From JBDNJM01 sp041687755 (GTDB lineage: Bacteria; Planctomycetota; UBA1135; GCA-002686595): 42,608 nucleotides of DNA. Numbering within the stretch: the first letter of the stretch is position 1; each line of letters opens with the position of its first letter. Under the pieces are notes generated by a model that was not told where the DNA came from, made no database searches, and saw only the letters and a list, made by a program, of their open reading frames with translations. Shown here one piece after another: positions 1 to 6,880 of the stretch. Made by a program: the position numbers and the translations under genes. The DNA lies in the NCBI GenBank assembly GCA_041687755.1, contig JBDNJM010000182.1:1-42608 (forward strand), given 5' to 3'.

Positions 1-2
1 CG

Positions 3-83
3 AGGGACTCGATTGCGCCGGCAGCGGGCCCCGTAGGAGCCGAAGCGGATGCAGAGGCGGATGCAGAAGCCGCGGGGCGCTGA
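3..83 (+). CDS. C-terminal tail of an upstream gene (partial)
   Basis: One frame is open from the window edge to a TGA at 81-83 and gives 26 residues ending in an Ala/Asp/Glu-rich tail with a repeated A-E-A-D unit. Such acidic low-complexity ends are common at protein C-termini, so this is probably the end of a gene starting before the window. The fragment is too short to identify. Between it and the next gene (84-277) nothing clear is seen. If the aromatic-acid operon extends upstream, this is where its missing oxygenase should be sought. Confidence 0.35.
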   Translation, partial: RDSIAPAAGPVGAEADAEADAEAAGR

Positions 84-277
84 ACGGTGCGCGGGGCAGG
101 CCCGGCAGGGACAAAAGGGGGGCTCGAACAAGGAACTGGCTCCGGTTTCGGACTCGATCGCGTGACGGGTACAGGTCGAAGACCGGCGTAAGCCGAGTTC
201 GGAACGGGGCAGCTGGGCCGTGGGATGAGGCTGAACAACACTAGGGCAGGTCAGGTCACGATGGCTATGCTGCGCGG

Positions 278-1072
278 GTGTCCAACCTCGTCCTGGTCAC
301 CGGTGCGACCTCCGGAATCGGCAAAGCAACCGCCCTGTGGGCGGCGGAGCGCGGGCACGACCTCGTTCTGATTGGGGGCGACGTCGAGCAGCTGGAGACG
401 ATCGCGGGCGCGGCCGAGGAAACGGGGGCTCGGACCCGCGCGCTCGCGCTCGACCTCGCCCAGCGCGACTCCATCGCGACCGTAGGGTCCGCGGTGGAGG
501 AGCTGGAAGCGACGAGCGGGCCGCTGACGGGGCTCGTCAACCATGCGGGGAGCATGCTGGACGGCGGGGCCTTCGGGGCTCCCCCGGACGAATCGGACGC
601 GGCGCACCGCAACCAGATGGAGCTCCTGTTCCACGCCCCGCGGCAGCTCGCTGAGGCGTTTGTGCCATGGATTATCGAGCAGGGCCGGGGAGCGGTCGTG
701 AACATCGTCAGCGCTGCCGGGTTCCGCGCGTTCCCCGGGGTCGCGGCGTTGACCGCGGCCAAGCACGCCCTCTTGGGCTGGACGCGCGCCGCCGCCCTCG
801 AGCTCGCATCGACACCGGTCGCGGTCTCGGCCGTGTGCCCCGACTACGTCTCGACGCCCGCGCTCAAGCGACGCGTGGAGGCGTTCGCGCAAGCCAGCGG
901 GCGAGACGCCGAGGTGCTGCTCGCCGATCTGCAGGCCCGCAATCCCGCCGGCGAATTCGTCTATGCCAAGCAGGTCGCTGCGATCGTGCTGGACTTGTTG
1001 ACCACGCCTCGCAACGGCACGCTCACCGTCCTGGACGGCGGGCATCTGCGCGAGTTGAATGACCTGCGCTGA
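278..1072 (+). CDS. SDR-family oxidoreductase, catalytic Tyr missing
   Basis: Short-chain dehydrogenase/reductase of 264 residues, the usual length for the classical family. The GTG start at 278 puts the Rossmann strand right at the N-terminus, with TGATSGIG at residues 8-15 for NAD(P) binding; NHAG at 88-91 stands for the usual NNAG. The catalytic Ser (S145, in VSAAG) and Lys (K162) are present, but the YxxxK motif reads LTAAK, so the catalytic Tyr is Leu158. Either the substrate or another residue supplies the acid/base group, or the protein is not a typical dehydrogenase. It lies 20 bp before a RidA gene on the same strand. SDR and RidA genes accompany CoA ligase, crotonase and acyl-CoA dehydrogenase genes in aerobic 2-aminobenzoyl-CoA clusters, which is the inferred context here. 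Confidence 0.88.
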   Translation: MSNLVLVTGATSGIGKATALWAAERGHDLVLIGGDVEQLETIAGAAEETGARTRALALDLAQRDSIATVGSAVEELEATSGPLTGLVNHAGSMLDGGAFGAPPDESDAAHRNQMELLFHAPRQLAEAFVPWIIEQGRGAVVNIVSAAGFRAFPGVAALTAAKHALLGWTRAAALELASTPVAVSAVCPDYVSTPALKRRVEAFAQASGRDAEVLLADLQARNPAGEFVYAKQVAAIVLDLLTTPRNGTLTVLDGGHLRELNDLR

Positions 1073-1092
1073 CCCCTCTCTCGGTCCACCCT

Positions 1093-1497
1093 ATGAACGT
1101 CGATCCGATCCACCCGTCCGGCTGGAAGAAGGCCAGCGGTTACTCCAACGGCATCCGCGTCGAGGAGGCGCGGGCCATGATTCATGTGGCCGGCCAGATC
1201 GCCTGGGACGCCGAGCAGCAGCTCGTCGGCCGCGGCGACTTCGGGGCCCAGTTTGCGCAGGCCCTGGCGAACGTGTGCGACGTGGTGCGAGCGGGCGGCG
1301 GTCACCCCGTGGACCTCGTCAGCATGCGCATCTACGTGACCGACAAGCGCCAGTACCTGGACAGCCTGAGCGACATCGGTGCCGCTTGGCGCAACTCGGT
1401 CGGCAAGCACTATCCGGCGATGGCCCTGCTGCAGGTGGCCGACCTGCTCGAGGACGGCGCGCTGGTCGAGATCGAGGCGGTCGCCGCCGTTCCTTGA
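1093..1497 (+). CDS. RidA/YjgF-family protein
   Basis: Protein of 134 residues with the RidA/YER057c/UK114 fold signature: G-Q-I-A-W near residue 34, a central VSMRIYVTD strand, and a C-terminal VEIEAVA strand. RidA proteins hydrolyse reactive enamine/imine intermediates. In E. coli RidA the substrate carboxylate is bound by Arg105; the aligned position here is Met110 (YPAMALL), so classical imine deaminase activity on amino-acid-derived substrates is unlikely. This places it with the Arg-lacking Rid subfamilies found in catabolic operons. A CoA-linked enamine, such as the product of 2-aminobenzoyl-CoA oxygenation/reduction, would be a reasonable substrate; that is inference from context. It follows the SDR gene by 20 bp and faces the convergent hydrolase gene. 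Confidence 0.9.
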   Translation: MNVDPIHPSGWKKASGYSNGIRVEEARAMIHVAGQIAWDAEQQLVGRGDFGAQFAQALANVCDVVRAGGGHPVDLVSMRIYVTDKRQYLDSLSDIGAAWRNSVGKHYPAMALLQVADLLEDGALVEIEAVAAVP

Positions 1498-1554
1498 GCG
1501 GCTCTCTCCCCGCGAGCAGGGCCCGCGAGGAGGGAGGGAGGCTCGCTCGGCGCA

Positions 1555-3120
1555 TCAAGGCGCCGTGATCTGAATCGTGTTCGAGAGCTGCCAGGCCTGT
1601 GGATCGAAGGGCTCCGTGGGCAGCACGGCCTGGATGTTGAGTTGGCCCGAGGGCAGCGATGGGAGGCCGGGGAGGCTCAGGCGGTGCGCGCCGCTCGCGT
1701 CGGTGGTGAACGCCAGGATCTGGGGTGCGCTGACTCCGAACTCGAGCTCGAGGCGGATGTCGAAGAACGGGCCGGCCGCCGCGGAGTAGAGGTACACGCC
1801 GAACTGGTCGGTGGCGGCGCCCGCCAGGCCGATCGAGAGCGGGCCCCCGGGCGTCCGGTGGGCGCCGAGCGTGGGCGAGCCCGGGCTGCTGCCGGCCCGC
1901 TCAAGCCCGAGGTCGCGGAACGCCGGCTGGACGTCGAGTTCATCGAACAGGTAGCGCACCTGGTCGCGCGTCAGCGCACCGATGTCCTCGATCAGGACGC
2001 CGGCCGGGTGCCCGGGCAGAACCGCCTCGGGCGTCGTGAGCACGAGGCGCGTTTGGGGGTGGCGCTCGGCCCAGGCGTAGCCGTGCCAGGACGAGTGGAT
2101 GTCGGTCAGCGCGGACTCGAGGTAGTCGGAGCCGCCGGGCGTCGCGGTGTCGAGCACGGAGCTCTGCACCTGGGCCTGGTAGTAGAGGTAGGCGCGCTGG
2201 GCGGCGTTGGCGGCCGCGTCCTCGTAGACGGCGGCGGAGGCGGCCTGGAGGTAGGCCGGGGGCGCGTCCTTGAGCAGGTTGGACTGCTGGCTCCAGTTGC
2301 CGGTCTGGTTGGCGCGCGGGAAGTGGCGCCCCTGGACCTGGGCTTCGTCGAAGGCGGGGAAGTAGGTCGTGCCCCAGCCGAGGATGGCGGCATCGGGGCG
2401 GGTGGACTCGGACGCGGAGGGGTCCACGCCGGCTCCGGGGGCCGAGCTGCGGTCCGGACCGAAAGCGGCCCACATCGCGACGATCGCGCCGCCGCTGCGG
2501 CCGGAGAGCGCGACGCGCCCGGCGTCGATGCCGAGCTCGCCGGCGTTGGCGCGCACGTGTTGCATGAGCAGCAGCACGTCCTTCTCGGCGAGGGCGTAGG
2601 CCGGGTCGTCGTAGGGAGCGCTGGCGAGCCCGGGCGGGAGCTCACCGGGCGGGTGGAACAGGCCGCTGCCGGGGGGGTTCGGGGGGCTCACGGCGCAGGG
2701 GTCGCCGGGCAGGTTGGTCGAGTAGGTCAGCGAGGCGCGCACAACGGCGAAGCCGGCGTTGAGAAAGCTGCAGACCTCGACGCGCTTGCCCGTGATCGGC
2801 AGAGTCGTGTCGTCGAGGGTGGAGGTCAGCCCGGCGTTGTGCACCTCGACGACCACTGGCCAGCCGCCGGGCGGGGGCGGGCCGTCGGGCACGAACAGGG
2901 AGGCCCGGCGAATGCAGCTGCCTCCTGAGGCGGGGCTCGAGTAGTCGAACTCGGTCGCTGCGGGGTGCGGCAGGTAGTCGAAGCCCGACTGCGCGGGCCG
3001 CGCGAGGGCGGAGGTGCCCAAGAGCAGCCCCGCCAGGGCCGGAAATAGGACCGAAAATAGGGCCGGAAACAGGGCCAAAAACAGGGCCAAAAACAGGGAC
3101 AGTGCGGGGCGTAGCTTCAC
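1555..3120 (-). CDS. secreted alpha/beta hydrolase
   Basis: Predicted secreted esterase/lipase-like hydrolase. The GTG at 3120 is preferred over the ATG at 3213 because it starts a lysine/arginine-containing signal peptide (VKLRP) followed by a long Leu/Phe core and an A-L-A cleavage region, giving 521 residues. The nucleophile elbow is GRSGG with Ser209, preceded by a helix (YALAEKDVLLLMQHV) typical of BD-FAE/PNB-like alpha/beta hydrolases. His in the SSWHGYA segment may be catalytic, but this is unproven. The last 110 or so residues form a separate Gly/Pro-rich beta segment ending LSNTIQITAP, which looks like a carboxy-terminal sorting or binding module. The signal-peptide core is encoded by five 12-bp tandem repeats. 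The gene is convergent with ridA and divergent from the crotonase gene; the substrate is unknown. Confidence 0.75.
   Translation of the reverse strand: MKLRPALSLFLALFLALFPALFSVLFPALAGLLLGTSALARPAQSGFDYLPHPAATEFDYSSPASGGSCIRRASLFVPDGPPPPGGWPVVVEVHNAGLTSTLDDTTLPITGKRVEVCSFLNAGFAVVRASLTYSTNLPGDPCAVSPPNPPGSGLFHPPGELPPGLASAPYDDPAYALAEKDVLLLMQHVRANAGELGIDAGRVALSGRSGGAIVAMWAAFGPDRSSAPGAGVDPSASESTRPDAAILGWGTTYFPAFDEAQVQGRHFPRANQTGNWSQQSNLLKDAPPAYLQAASAAVYEDAAANAAQRAYLYYQAQVQSSVLDTATPGGSDYLESALTDIHSSWHGYAWAERHPQTRLVLTTPEAVLPGHPAGVLIEDIGALTRDQVRYLFDELDVQPAFRDLGLERAGSSPGSPTLGAHRTPGGPLSIGLAGAATDQFGVYLYSAAAGPFFDIRLELEFGVSAPQILAFTTDASGAHRLSLPGLPSLPSGQLNIQAVLPTEPFDPQAWQLSNTIQITAP
3037..3096 (-). repeat. 12-bp tandem repeat inside a signal-peptide coding region
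   Basis: Five consecutive 12-bp units of the type GGCCRRAAAYAG on the plus strand (3037-3048, 3049-3060, 3061-3072, 3073-3084, 3085-3096); the last two are identical. On the minus strand each unit encodes four residues of the pattern L-F-x-x, so the array makes the hydrophobic core of the hydrolase signal peptide. Because 12 is divisible by three, a gain or loss of units changes core length without breaking the frame. Confidence 0.85.
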
Positions 3121-3313
3121 GTGATCAAGACTATTCTGTGGGCGCACTCCCGGCGTCCGGGACCGCGTCGATTTGGTCCCCTTGGACGCAGACAGCGGTC
3201 CAGGGTTCCGCACTTAGGGCTTCGCGCCGGGCCCGACCCGGACCGAAATCCGCTCCGACGGGCCCCGCTGGGCCCTGCCGGGGTCCCACAGCTCGAGAAC
3301 CGATTCTTCACCC

Positions 3314-4138
3314 ATGCAGCCCAAGACCTTCGATTTCGAGCTTGAGAACGGCGTCGGCACGGTGCGCCTGGCGCGTCCCGACCGCCTCAACGCCCTGACC
3401 TTTGACTCCTACGCGGAGCTGCGCGACTTTTTCGTGCACCTGCGCGGGCGCGACGACGTGCGCTCGGTGATCCTGACCGGGACGGGCCGCGGTTTCTGCT
3501 CCGGCGGAGACACGAAGGACATCATCGGCAAGCTGTTCGGCGTTCCGGACGAGCGGCTGTTCGAGTTCACGCGCATGACCTGCGACCTGATCGAGAACAT
3601 CCGCCTGCTGGAAAAGCCGGTCATCGGCGCGCTCAACGGCGTGACCTGCGGCGCGGGCGCGGTGATGGCGGCGGCCTGCGACATCCGCATCGCGTCGGAG
3701 TCGGCCAAGATCGCGTTCCTGTTCGTGAAGGTCGGGCTGTCGGGAGCGGACATGGGCGCGGCCTGGCTGCTGCCGCGCATTGTTGGCCTGGGGCACGCGT
3801 CCGAGCTGCTGATGATGGGCGATTTTATCACGCCGAGTCGGGCCTTCGAGATCGGGCTCTACAATCGCGTCGTGCACGAGCACGCGCTGCTGACGGAGGC
3901 GCGGCGCTGGGCCGAACGGCTCGCGAACGGCCCCTCGATGGGGCTGGCGGTGACCAAGCGCATGCTCAACGACGAGGCCTCGATGAGCCTGGGCGAGGCG
4001 ATGGCCGCCGAGGGCTGGATCCAGGCGGAGTGCATGCGCCACCCGGACTACCTGGAGGCGCACGAGGCCGGCCAGGCCAAGCGCCCGGCGAACTTCAAGC
4101 AGTACACGGCGAGCGGTCGCAGGGCGGACGGGCAGTGA
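3314..4138 (+). CDS. enoyl-CoA hydratase/isomerase family (crotonase)
   Basis: Crotonase-fold protein of 274 residues with the usual landmarks: DRLNALTF near the N-terminus, the oxyanion-hole loops GRGFCSGGD and NGVTCGAGAVMA, and GLSGADMGAAWLLPR. It should act on a CoA thioester. The two Glu residues of classical hydratases (rat Glu144, Glu164) are not evident in the aligned segments, and the GADMG Asp is the likely acid group; this variant is typical of crotonases in aromatic CoA clusters rather than fatty-acid oxidation. Its TGA overlaps the GTG of the next gene (GTGA at 4135-4138), implying translational coupling with the acyl-CoA dehydrogenase. The precise reaction (hydration, isomerisation or ring hydrolysis) cannot be read from the sequence. 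Confidence 0.92.
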   Translation: MQPKTFDFELENGVGTVRLARPDRLNALTFDSYAELRDFFVHLRGRDDVRSVILTGTGRGFCSGGDTKDIIGKLFGVPDERLFEFTRMTCDLIENIRLLEKPVIGALNGVTCGAGAVMAAACDIRIASESAKIAFLFVKVGLSGADMGAAWLLPRIVGLGHASELLMMGDFITPSRAFEIGLYNRVVHEHALLTEARRWAERLANGPSMGLAVTKRMLNDEASMSLGEAMAAEGWIQAECMRHPDYLEAHEAGQAKRPANFKQYTASGRRADGQ

Positions 4139-5310
4139 GCGAGTCGTTCTTCGAAGAGCTGCGCGAGCGTGCGCGGGGCATGGCGGAGCTGGCGGCGGCC
4201 GAGCTCGACCACGCGGGCGACGAAGGCTCCGCCCGGGCGGCGCTTGCGGTGCTCGCCCGGGAGGGCCTGCTGGACTTCACCGTGGCGGCCCTCCACGGCG
4301 GGGCAGAGGTGCCCGGCCAGGATCCGGCCAGGGCCTCGGTGCGTGCGTTGTGCACGCTGCGCGACGAGCTGGCCTACCACCACGGGTTGCTCGACCTGAT
4401 GCTCGTTATGCAGGGCCTGGGCTCGTACCCGCTGCAGCTGGGCGGCTCGGGCGCCGCCCAGCGCGAGACGCTCGACCGCGTGCGCGCCGGCACCGCCATC
4501 GCGGCGTACGGCCTGACCGAACCCGAGGCGGGCTCGGATCTCGGCAACATCGCGACCGCGGCGGTGCGCTCGGGCGCGGGCTATACGCTCGACGGACAGA
4601 AGGTCTTCATCTCCAACGCGCCGATCGCCAGCTTCTTCACCGTGCTGGCGCGCACCTCCGGGACGCCCGGGGATCGCACCGACGGTGGCCTCTCGATGTT
4701 CTTCGTGCCGGCGGATGCGCCGGGGCTAAGCGTCGAGGGGTTTGAGGTCATGGCGCCACATCCGATCGGAACGGTGCGCTTCGAGAACGTTCAAGTGGAG
4801 GGGAGCGCGCGGCTCGGAGCGGAGGGCGAGGGGCTCGAGCTCGCCTTCGGGACGCTCGGGACGTTTCGCACGACGGTCGCGGCCGCGGCCAACGGCTTCG
4901 CGCGGCGAGCCTTTGACGAGTCGCGCCGCCACCTGAGCGCTAGGCGGCAGTTCGGCCGGCCACTGGGCGCGAACCAGGGCCTGCGCTTCGATCTCGCGGA
5001 GATGGACACGCGCTTGACCGCCGCTCAGCTGCTCGTCGACGCGGCGGCGCGGGCGTGCGACGCGGACATGCAGAGCTCCGGTCGCGCGGTCGCGCGGGCC
5101 AAGCTGTTCGCCACCGAGACCGCCAGCTGGATCTGCGACCGCGCGGTGCAGCACCACGGGGGGCTCGGCGTGAAGAAGGGCATGCTCGTGGAGCAGCTCT
5201 TCCGGGAGGTGCGCTCCTTGCGCATCTACGAGGGCGCGAGCGAAGTGCAGAAGCTGATTCTCGGGAAGCTCGCGCTGGAGAACCCGCCGGCCCCGCGGGC
5301 GAACTGGTGA
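4135..5310 (+). CDS. acyl-CoA dehydrogenase
   Basis: FAD-dependent acyl-CoA dehydrogenase of 391 residues. The GTG at 4135, overlapping the preceding stop, is chosen because the sequence after it (SESFFEELRERARGMA) looks like the normal N-terminal helix, whereas upstream residues are out-of-frame crotonase. Visible family motifs are YGLTEPEAGSDLG (substrate/FAD loop), GQKVFISNA, the helical domain with RQFGRPLGANQGLRFDLAEM, QHHGGLGVKKGM, and the C-terminal LRIYEGASEVQ. The Glu of YEG corresponds to the catalytic base of medium-chain dehydrogenases (Glu376). It is coupled on both sides by GTGA overlaps, so crotonase, dehydrogenase and [2Fe-2S] protein form one translational unit. Its likely job is alpha,beta-oxidation of a CoA ester in the proposed aromatic-acid pathway. 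Confidence 0.93.
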   Translation: MSESFFEELRERARGMAELAAAELDHAGDEGSARAALAVLAREGLLDFTVAALHGGAEVPGQDPARASVRALCTLRDELAYHHGLLDLMLVMQGLGSYPLQLGGSGAAQRETLDRVRAGTAIAAYGLTEPEAGSDLGNIATAAVRSGAGYTLDGQKVFISNAPIASFFTVLARTSGTPGDRTDGGLSMFFVPADAPGLSVEGFEVMAPHPIGTVRFENVQVEGSARLGAEGEGLELAFGTLGTFRTTVAAAANGFARRAFDESRRHLSARRQFGRPLGANQGLRFDLAEMDTRLTAAQLLVDAAARACDADMQSSGRAVARAKLFATETASWICDRAVQHHGGLGVKKGMLVEQLFREVRSLRIYEGASEVQKLILGKLALENPPAPRANW

Positions 5311-5618
5311 GCCGCTACGAACGCCACGTTTTCGTGTGCACGAACCGCCGCGCGCCCGGGAGCCCGAAGGGCTGCTGCGGCTCGAAGGACGCAGATGCGG
5401 TGCTCGAGCGCTTCAAGGCCGAGCTCGCCGAGCGGGGCCTGCTGCGCCGGCTGCGGGCCAACGCGAGCGGCTGCCTGAACCACTGCGCCGGTGGCGTGAC
5501 CGTCGTCGTCTATCCGGAGGCCGTCTGGTACGGGGGCGTCGGCCCGGCGGACGTCCAAGAGATCGTGGAGGGGCACCTCGTCGGGGGCGAGCCGGTCGAG
5601 CGGCTGCGCGTGACCTGA
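5307..5618 (+). CDS. thioredoxin-like [2Fe-2S] ferredoxin
   Basis: Small protein of 103 residues starting at a GTG that overlaps the dehydrogenase stop (5307-5310). It matches the thioredoxin-like ferredoxin family: a first Cys in HVFVCTN, a GCCGSKD pair, then SGCLNHCAGG, followed by VTVVVYPEAVWYGGV and a C-terminal VEGHLVGGEPV segment. The CxxxC pair and the two upstream Cys positions are the expected [2Fe-2S] ligands. It probably carries electrons for, or is merely coupled to, the oxidation step catalysed by the upstream enzymes. No membrane segment or signal peptide is present. Confidence 0.85.
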   Translation: MSRYERHVFVCTNRRAPGSPKGCCGSKDADAVLERFKAELAERGLLRRLRANASGCLNHCAGGVTVVVYPEAVWYGGVGPADVQEIVEGHLVGGEPVERLRVT

Positions 5619-5658
5619 GGCGGGAGGCGGGCGCCCCAGGGCGGGGCGTCCGCGGCGC

Positions 5659-5757
5659 TCAATTCCGCCCGGCGCTCCACAGGGCCAGGACGACTAGGCC
5701 GACGAGCCCCAGCAGACGGAGGGTGATTGTGGCTTTACTGTCGTGCCGCCCGGGCAC
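5659..5757 (-). CDS. possible single-helix micropeptide
   Basis: A 32-residue frame from a GTG at 5757, with a basic start followed by LRLLGLVGLVVLALW and a short polar end. It would form one membrane helix. No ribosome site, conserved context or paralogue supports it, so it may be chance in GC-rich DNA. Confidence 0.2.
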   Translation of the reverse strand: MPGRHDSKATITLRLLGLVGLVVLALWSAGRN

Positions 5758-5927
5758 GAGGGCTTGCTTGAGGAGTCAGAGCATGGTCGCGTAGGGTGGA
5801 AGGGGAGGAATCGGCTGCAGGCCTACGGTACGAGGGTGCCAAGCCCGCTGCGACGGGCGCAAGCGGGAGGCGTCTGGTGGCGGGAAGGGGGCTCGGCCGG
5901 CGGCGGGGGCCGCTAGACTCGGGCCGC

Positions 5928-5951
5928 GCGCTGCTGCTCGGGCAGCAGCGC
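5928..5951 (+). promoter_or_regulatory. perfect hairpin in leader of kinase-like gene
   Basis: Two 10-base arms (GCGCTGCTGC and its complement) separated by a TCGG tetraloop, ending 31 bp before the ATG of the kinase-like gene. No T-run follows, so it is not a standard terminator. It could be a stable structure in the mRNA leader or a DNA-binding palindrome. Confidence 0.5.
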
Positions 5952-5982
5952 TGTTCTCCCGCCCCGCACCCAGGTTTCTCAC

Positions 5983-6858
5983 ATGTCCAGCATCAACGAC
6001 CCTGTCCATGTCCACGAAATCGGCCCTGGCAAGCTGGTCGCCGACCGGTTCGAAATTCGCGCCTCCCACCGTCAGGGGGGGCTGTCCGTGGCCTTCGCCG
6101 CCTTCGATCGCGAGGCCGAGGCCGAGCGCGAGGTCCAGTTCTTCCCGCCCAGCCTGTTCGACGGCGAGCAGGAGGCGGAGGAGTTCGCGAGGCTGTGGGC
6201 GCCGTGGAAGCGGGTCGAGTCGGCCCACGTGCTGCGGGTGCACGAGATCGCGCTGGTCGGGCCGGACGCGCTGCTGTTGGTGACGGATCTGCCCCAGGGG
6301 CGCTCGCTGCGCGGCGTGCTAGACGAGGTCGAGCGCGTGCCCGAGGCGGAGGTCGTGCGCATCGGGCTGCAGCTGCTCGAAGGGCTGCAGGCCCTGCACG
6401 GGCAGGGTCTCGTCCACGGGGACGTGAAGCCCCAGTCCATCTGGGTCGGCGGCAGCGGCGCCGATCTGGGCGACGGAGTGCTGATCGACGGAGGCTCGAC
6501 GCCGGGCCTGTGGACGGCGAAAGACCTCGGCGAGCGCACGGCGCTGATCGGGACGCCGTACTACGCGCCGATCGAGCAGTTTGGCGGCGAGGCGCCGGAC
6601 GTGCAGAGCGACGTGTACAACCTTGCGACGCTGTTGTTCGAGCTGGCGACGGGCGTCCAGCCCTGGCGCGGCCGCACGTTCCTTGAGGTGTTCCAGGCGA
6701 AGCTGGAGCGCGAGCCCCCGACCGTCGCGAACCGCGCGCCGGACGTGAAGCTGAGCGCAGGTTTCGAGCAGGCGGTGCGCGGCGGGCTGTTCGCCGATCG
6801 CGAGCAGCGCTACTCCAGCGCCAAGGCGTTCCGCGAAGCGCTGACCGCGGCGCTCTGA
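5983..6858 (+). CDS. degenerate Ser/Thr protein kinase-like protein
   Basis: A 291-residue cytoplasmic protein with the Hanks-type kinase fold and no transmembrane segment or sensor domain. Visible landmarks are: RQGGLSVAF in place of the Gly-rich loop (about residues 30-38); LVTDLPQGRSLRGVL at the hinge; LVHGDVKPQS at 143-152 in place of HRDLKPxN; LIDGG at 167-171 in place of DFG; GTPYYAPIEQF at 190-200; QSDVYNLATLLFELATG. The beta-3 VAIK lysine position reads VQFF (Phe54), and the catalytic-loop Asn is Ser152. The catalytic Asp147 and metal Asp169 remain. It is either a pseudokinase or a very divergent kinase. It sits between the dehydrogenase unit and the CoA ligase, 22 bp before the ligase gene. 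Confidence 0.82.
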   Translation: MSSINDPVHVHEIGPGKLVADRFEIRASHRQGGLSVAFAAFDREAEAEREVQFFPPSLFDGEQEAEEFARLWAPWKRVESAHVLRVHEIALVGPDALLLVTDLPQGRSLRGVLDEVERVPEAEVVRIGLQLLEGLQALHGQGLVHGDVKPQSIWVGGSGADLGDGVLIDGGSTPGLWTAKDLGERTALIGTPYYAPIEQFGGEAPDVQSDVYNLATLLFELATGVQPWRGRTFLEVFQAKLEREPPTVANRAPDVKLSAGFEQAVRGGLFADREQRYSSAKAFREALTAAL

Positions 6859-6880
6859 GCGGCCCGGCACGAATCCGACC

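Larger units (their letters stand above)
5619..5982. other. 364-bp gap before the kinase-like gene
   Basis: No confident gene. The region holds a possible short minus-strand peptide (5659-5757) and a perfect 10-bp hairpin (5928-5951). Plus-strand frames here are Arg/Gly-rich and read as non-coding. Promoter elements for the kinase-like gene are presumably here, but no clear -35/-10 pair stands out. Confidence 0.6.

Noticed and set aside
1642..2928. Long plus-strand open frame antisense to the secreted hydrolase
   Set aside because: Gly/Arg/Val-rich shadow of a GC-rich gene; the minus-strand frame has the signal peptide and catalytic motif.
3314..5618. A canonical fatty-acid beta-oxidation operon
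   Set aside because: The crotonase lacks the usual Glu pair, no thiolase or hydroxyacyl-CoA dehydrogenase is present, and the nearby ligase is of the benzoate type.
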